A DNA stretch of 64,000 nucleotides, from assembly GCA_027924585.1 (NCBI GenBank), contig BSBM01002077.1, positions 541,001-605,000 on the forward strand, read 5' to 3'. This DNA comes from Larix kaempferi (Eukaryota > Streptophyta > Pinopsida > Pinales > Pinaceae). The position numbers and the translations under genes were made by a program. Below the pieces are notes generated by a model. It was not told the origin of the DNA. It saw only the letters and a program-made list of their open reading frames with translations, and searched no databases. Within the stretch, counting starts at the first letter, position 1, and every line of letters begins with the position of its first letter. Below are positions 61,067-64,000 of this stretch, piece by piece.

Positions 61067-61870
61067 ATGCAGGATGAATTCACAAAAGGATCGGACAATG
61101 TTTACAATATCTCAGAGGACTATATCAATCCCACTACCAATGGAGAACGAGGGTGGTGGAGCATCAGCTCGGCATCATCGGATTCTGATGAAGCACTGGA
61201 GAATCGACAGAATCAACTACATGAAGTATCATTCCGAAGATGTGCACGCATCACCCAGTCGCTGAGATGGGTGGCGAAAGAAGTCTGCGAACTGCCAACA
61301 TATGAAGGATTTTCCAACCTGACCAAATTCATCGCCGAATTCGAATAAAGGGTAGTAGAACCACAGAGGTTGTTGGTGTTAGAAGAAGCACTAAAGGATA
61401 CTTTAGCGCGATGGTGGGAAACACACAAGTCGACGATAACGAGTTGGACGCTATGTTGACAACTGATGGAGATCAGGTTCGGCAAAACTGAAGGGTACTG
61501 CGGAAGGAAGAACAACGGAAGGAGTGACCCAAGGGAGCACTTGGATGAATGTAAAAGCACATGGGGAGTGAGACCACGTAAAAAATGGGTCCATGCATTC
61601 ATCCATACATTGGATGAGGTACCGCAGAACTGGTACATCGCAGCAGAATTGCGACACGGAATGACTACGTGGGAAGAACTAACTATCAACTTTAGCTGGA
61701 CTTTCAGCTTCTCGGATGAAAACCCGTTTATCCATAGTGCACTGCAGGTGATACGAGAGAAGGTGCTTGAAGCAGTCCCGATGGATAAACCAATGGGATT
61801 ATAGTGGAGTGCGACGCTGGAGATGTTGTTGGAATTCTACAATGTGACAGGAGAACCCGATGATGAGGAT
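61067..61870 (+). pseudogene. Second gag-like domain between protease and RT
   Basis: The frame opens at 61067 with a linker (NVYNISEDYINPTTNGERG...DEALENRQ), then a capsid-like fold: VCELPTYEGFSNLTKFIAEF, then, past a stop at 61346, LLVLEEALKDTLARWWETHK, and PREHLDECKSTWGV, WVHAFIHTLDEVPQNWYIAA, MTTWEELTINFSWTFSF. An acidic end (YNVTGEPDDEDDP) lies near 61840. A gag-like domain at this place in pol is not the standard gypsy order. One frame (mod 3 = 2) covers it with stops at 61346 and about 61457. Confidence 0.6.
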
Positions 61871-61979
61871 GATCCATGAGCCACTTATATACCATAGTTG
61901 GAAGGAAGCTGGAATTTCAAAGCACCCAAGATGCCCTTCAACAAATTTCAGCAGTCGTTGCACCTTAAGAAGGTTAACA

Positions 61980-62220
61980 TTGGGTCGGAGTAAGACCCCA
62001 AGTTTGCAAGCATAGGAGATTATTGGGATGATGCGACAATTGCAAAAGTCATGGATCTACTACACGAATTTCAGGATCTATTCCCAACAAAATTTTCGTA
62101 AATGAAAGACATTTCCAGGGAACTAGGCATCCCACTGAATCCTGATGTGAAACAAGTGAAGCAGCAACCTTATCGGGTGAATCCCAGGTACAAGGAGCAC
62201 CCGAAAGCCGAAATAGAGTG
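61980..62220 (+). pseudogene. Start of gypsy reverse transcriptase, truncated
   Basis: GDYWDDATIAKVMDLLHEFQ, a stop at 62099-62101, then IPLNPDVKQVKQQPYRVNPR and EHPKAEIE. This matches the beginning of the pol at 33545 closely, so both belong to one lineage. Similarity ends at about 62220. The remaining RT, RNase H and integrase are missing, cut off before the copia LTR. Confidence 0.8.
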
Positions 62221-62302
62221 AAGGGTCGGTGAAGCGGAGTTGGCTACGGCCCTATCGGGATAGCACGACAAAGTATGGAAAAAAAAATCAAATTAAGAAA
62301 TA

Positions 62303-62912
62303 TGTTGATGGTATGTTGATGTATATGTAACTTCGGAATGTATTTCATCTGTGTATTTTATATATATTTATTGTACCCTTATAAGAGATGTGTTATTCCT
62401 CTATAAGGAAGTGTCGTCATGTGGATTGACAAGTGTCGCAAGTGTGTGTACTTGCCGATGGGTTATTAGACCACCTTGTGGGGTCGGCCCTGAATTATAT
62501 ATAATATAATGTGGATGTACCTAGCTAGACAAGTCGGCCCCATAAGGTCACTGGGCAAAAAGGTTAGTATAAATAGAGATCGGAGATCTCTATTTTACTC
62601 ATTCGGAAAAGTAACTCACTCTCACTCAGAAAGTGGCGCATTAGTGAGGAGGAGGATCATCTGCTACTAGGAGACTATCTCAGTGTTATTTGGTTGTACT
62701 TTGGTTGAGCCATTGCTCTCTCTATCTCTGAGGAAGTTTTGGGGTTTTTCACCCTAGGGTTTTCCCCACGGAAACTCTGTGTCTCTTGTCTCTTATGCTT
62801 TTGATTCTTGTGATGCTTGTCATATTGTGATTGTCATGCATTGATATACTGTATATGTTATTCTCTCAGCAAAGATCCTAGAGTATACTGAATTAATGCT
62901 CAAAATTTAACA
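62303..62912 (+). repeat. 5' LTR of a Ty1/copia element
   Basis: The likely start is TGTTGATGG at 62303 (a second TGTTGATG at 62314 is possible) and the end is TTTAACA at 62912, about 610 bp. A good TATA box, TATAAATA, lies at 62568-62575, followed by the palindrome-like AGAGATCGGAGATCTCT. The TSD cannot be checked because the other end is outside the window. Confidence 0.75.
62568..62575 (+). promoter_or_regulatory. TATA box of the copia LTR promoter
   Basis: TATAAATA in the middle of the LTR, about 345 bases before the LTR end, the expected place for the U3/R boundary promoter. Confidence 0.7.
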
Positions 62913-62924
62913 TGGTATCAGAGC
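62913..62924 (+). other. Primer-binding site, initiator tRNA-Met type
   Basis: TGGTATCAGAGC directly after the LTR end. Confidence 0.92.
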
Positions 62925-63486
62925 TAACCTGAGAAGAAGACATTTTGCAGTGACGGAAGCTTGAGTTCCTTGTTTATTGGGTTTCTCTCCACAGATTTTT
63001 GAAAATCAGTATAGTAGATTGACTCTACTCATCAAGTCACATCTATCTGTCCAATCAGAACTCAATTCCGAGCATTTTCAGATTTGGCCCTAACAATTAG
63101 GGTTTCCATAAAAATAGGAATTTCTGGAATTTGAAGACACAGATGGAAGCTCCTTGCAAAAATCGAAGTTTAGAGCTTTGGATCGAGATTTTTGGCTGGG
63201 TAGATCTCCAAGAAACTCAAACCCTAATTCAGGGTTCTCTCTAGTGAACCCGGGAAGACAAAAGGACAAATCTGAAGGGTAAAGCTTTGCTGATCTCAAA
63301 TTCTGAATGCACCAAGTTGATCATCTCATCAAGGCGCATCTTTCTATCCTTTCAGAAATTTGAAATTCACATTTTGAATTTTTAGGGTTTTTCTGACAAA
63401 CCCTAATCTGGGACCAGATCCAGTTTTCAGCATCTCAAGTGGTAAGATCTAAATATTTTCTATTTCCATTTGAAGTACTCTTTAAG

Positions 63487-64000
63487 ATGTCTCTCCACAC
63501 CAAGCTTGAGGATAATCTTGAAGGGGCTGATAACTTCCGAGCCTGGAAGTATGGGATTGGGTTAATCCTGGAAGAGAATGAGTTGGACTCATATGTGAAA
63601 GAAGACATCCCTATCCCAGAGGATGAAGAGGCCAAGGTATTGCATAAGAAGAACTTGGTCAAGGAAAAGAGAATCATTGCTGATTCCATCAAAGACCATC
63701 TCATACCCCATGTGTCTTCTCTTAAGACACCCAAGGAGATTTTTGAATCTTTGACCAAGCTATTTGAAGGAAAGAACATAAATCGGAAGATGACCCTACG
63801 GAACCAATTGAAAGGAGTAAAGTTTTAGAATGGAGAAACCATTCAATCTTATTTTTCAAGGGTCTCCCAGATCAAGGAACAACTAGAAGCAGTGGATGAA
63901 ATGGTGGAGAATGGTGAAGTAGTGATGACCACTCTAAATGGCCTACCCAGGTCATGGGATTCCTTCATTCAAGGAATTTGTGCAAGGAAGAAGTTGATCT
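63487..64000 (+). pseudogene. Ty1/copia gag, continues beyond the window
   Basis: The start is set at the ATG at 63487 (MSLHTKLEDNLEGADNFRAW) because copia Gag proteins begin this way. The in-frame ATG at 63439 would add a non-conserved leader. Typical Gag blocks follow: the WKYGIGLILEENEL helix, then DSIKDHLIPHVSSLKTPKEI, LTKLFEGKNINRKMTLRNQL, and after a TAG at 63826-63828 the same frame resumes with ETIQSYFSRVSQIKEQLEAV and TTLNGLPRSWDSFIQGI. The frame is otherwise open to the window edge. One early stop makes this copy defective unless read through. The remaining gag-pol lies outside. Confidence 0.9.

Overview
The window is eukaryotic nuclear DNA from a large, repeat-rich plant genome. 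The evidence is TA/AC microsatellites, Ty3/gypsy and Ty1/copia polyproteins, initiator-tRNA-Met primer sites (TGGTATCAGAGC), tRNA-derived SINEs, CACTA-type ends, GT/AG splice signals and an AT-rich composition. The length and decay of the elements and the style of the gypsy proteins suggest a gymnosperm, probably a conifer. That is an inference, not proven here. No intact host gene is visible; the only host-gene candidate is one exon-like block at 65-286. Nearly everything else is transposable elements in various states of decay.

Layout. 1-4008: mostly featureless, with short tandem duplications. 4014-12125: one retroelement insertion flanked by a perfect 5-bp target duplication (CTATG at 4009-4013 and 12126-12130). 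It has a 1.77-kb 5' LTR, a tRNA-Met primer site and a long non-coding interior. In place of a normal 3' LTR it ends in a nearly perfect palindrome with 430-bp arms, so both outer ends are U3-type LTR ends. 12.1-18 kb: a 233-bp tandem pair, low-complexity DNA, a compound microsatellite that forms a perfect 98-bp palindrome, and a SINE. 18.1-24.35 kb: two clusters of GCACCGGTGC-like motifs around exon-like coding blocks, interrupted by a 2.0-kb solo LTR; this is probably one decayed DNA transposon.

25247-51800: outward-facing CACTA-type ends with related subterminal repeats lie 26.5 kb apart. Between them are a 3.1-kb array of about 353-bp repeats, a dead gypsy pol (33.5-36.3 kb), a possible 4.4-kb LTR, two diverged copies of an unknown coiled-coil ORF family (41.1-44.2 and 45.1-46.8 kb, the first split by a SINE) and a minus-strand gypsy gag with its primer site and LTR. 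They could be the ends of one transposon filled with later insertions, or two unrelated ends.

52.6-57.2 kb: two gypsy pol fragments lie head to head. The plus-strand copy is cut inside its integrase C-terminus by a 1.3-kb solo LTR with a perfect CCTAC target duplication. 57.25-62.2 kb: a decayed gypsy element of the same lineage as the 33.5-kb copy, with gag, five zinc knuckles, protease, a second gag-like block and the start of RT. 62.3-64 kb: a Ty1/copia element with LTR promoter, primer site and gag, running off the window. No element here looks capable of autonomous movement, except that the copia element cannot be judged beyond one early stop codon.
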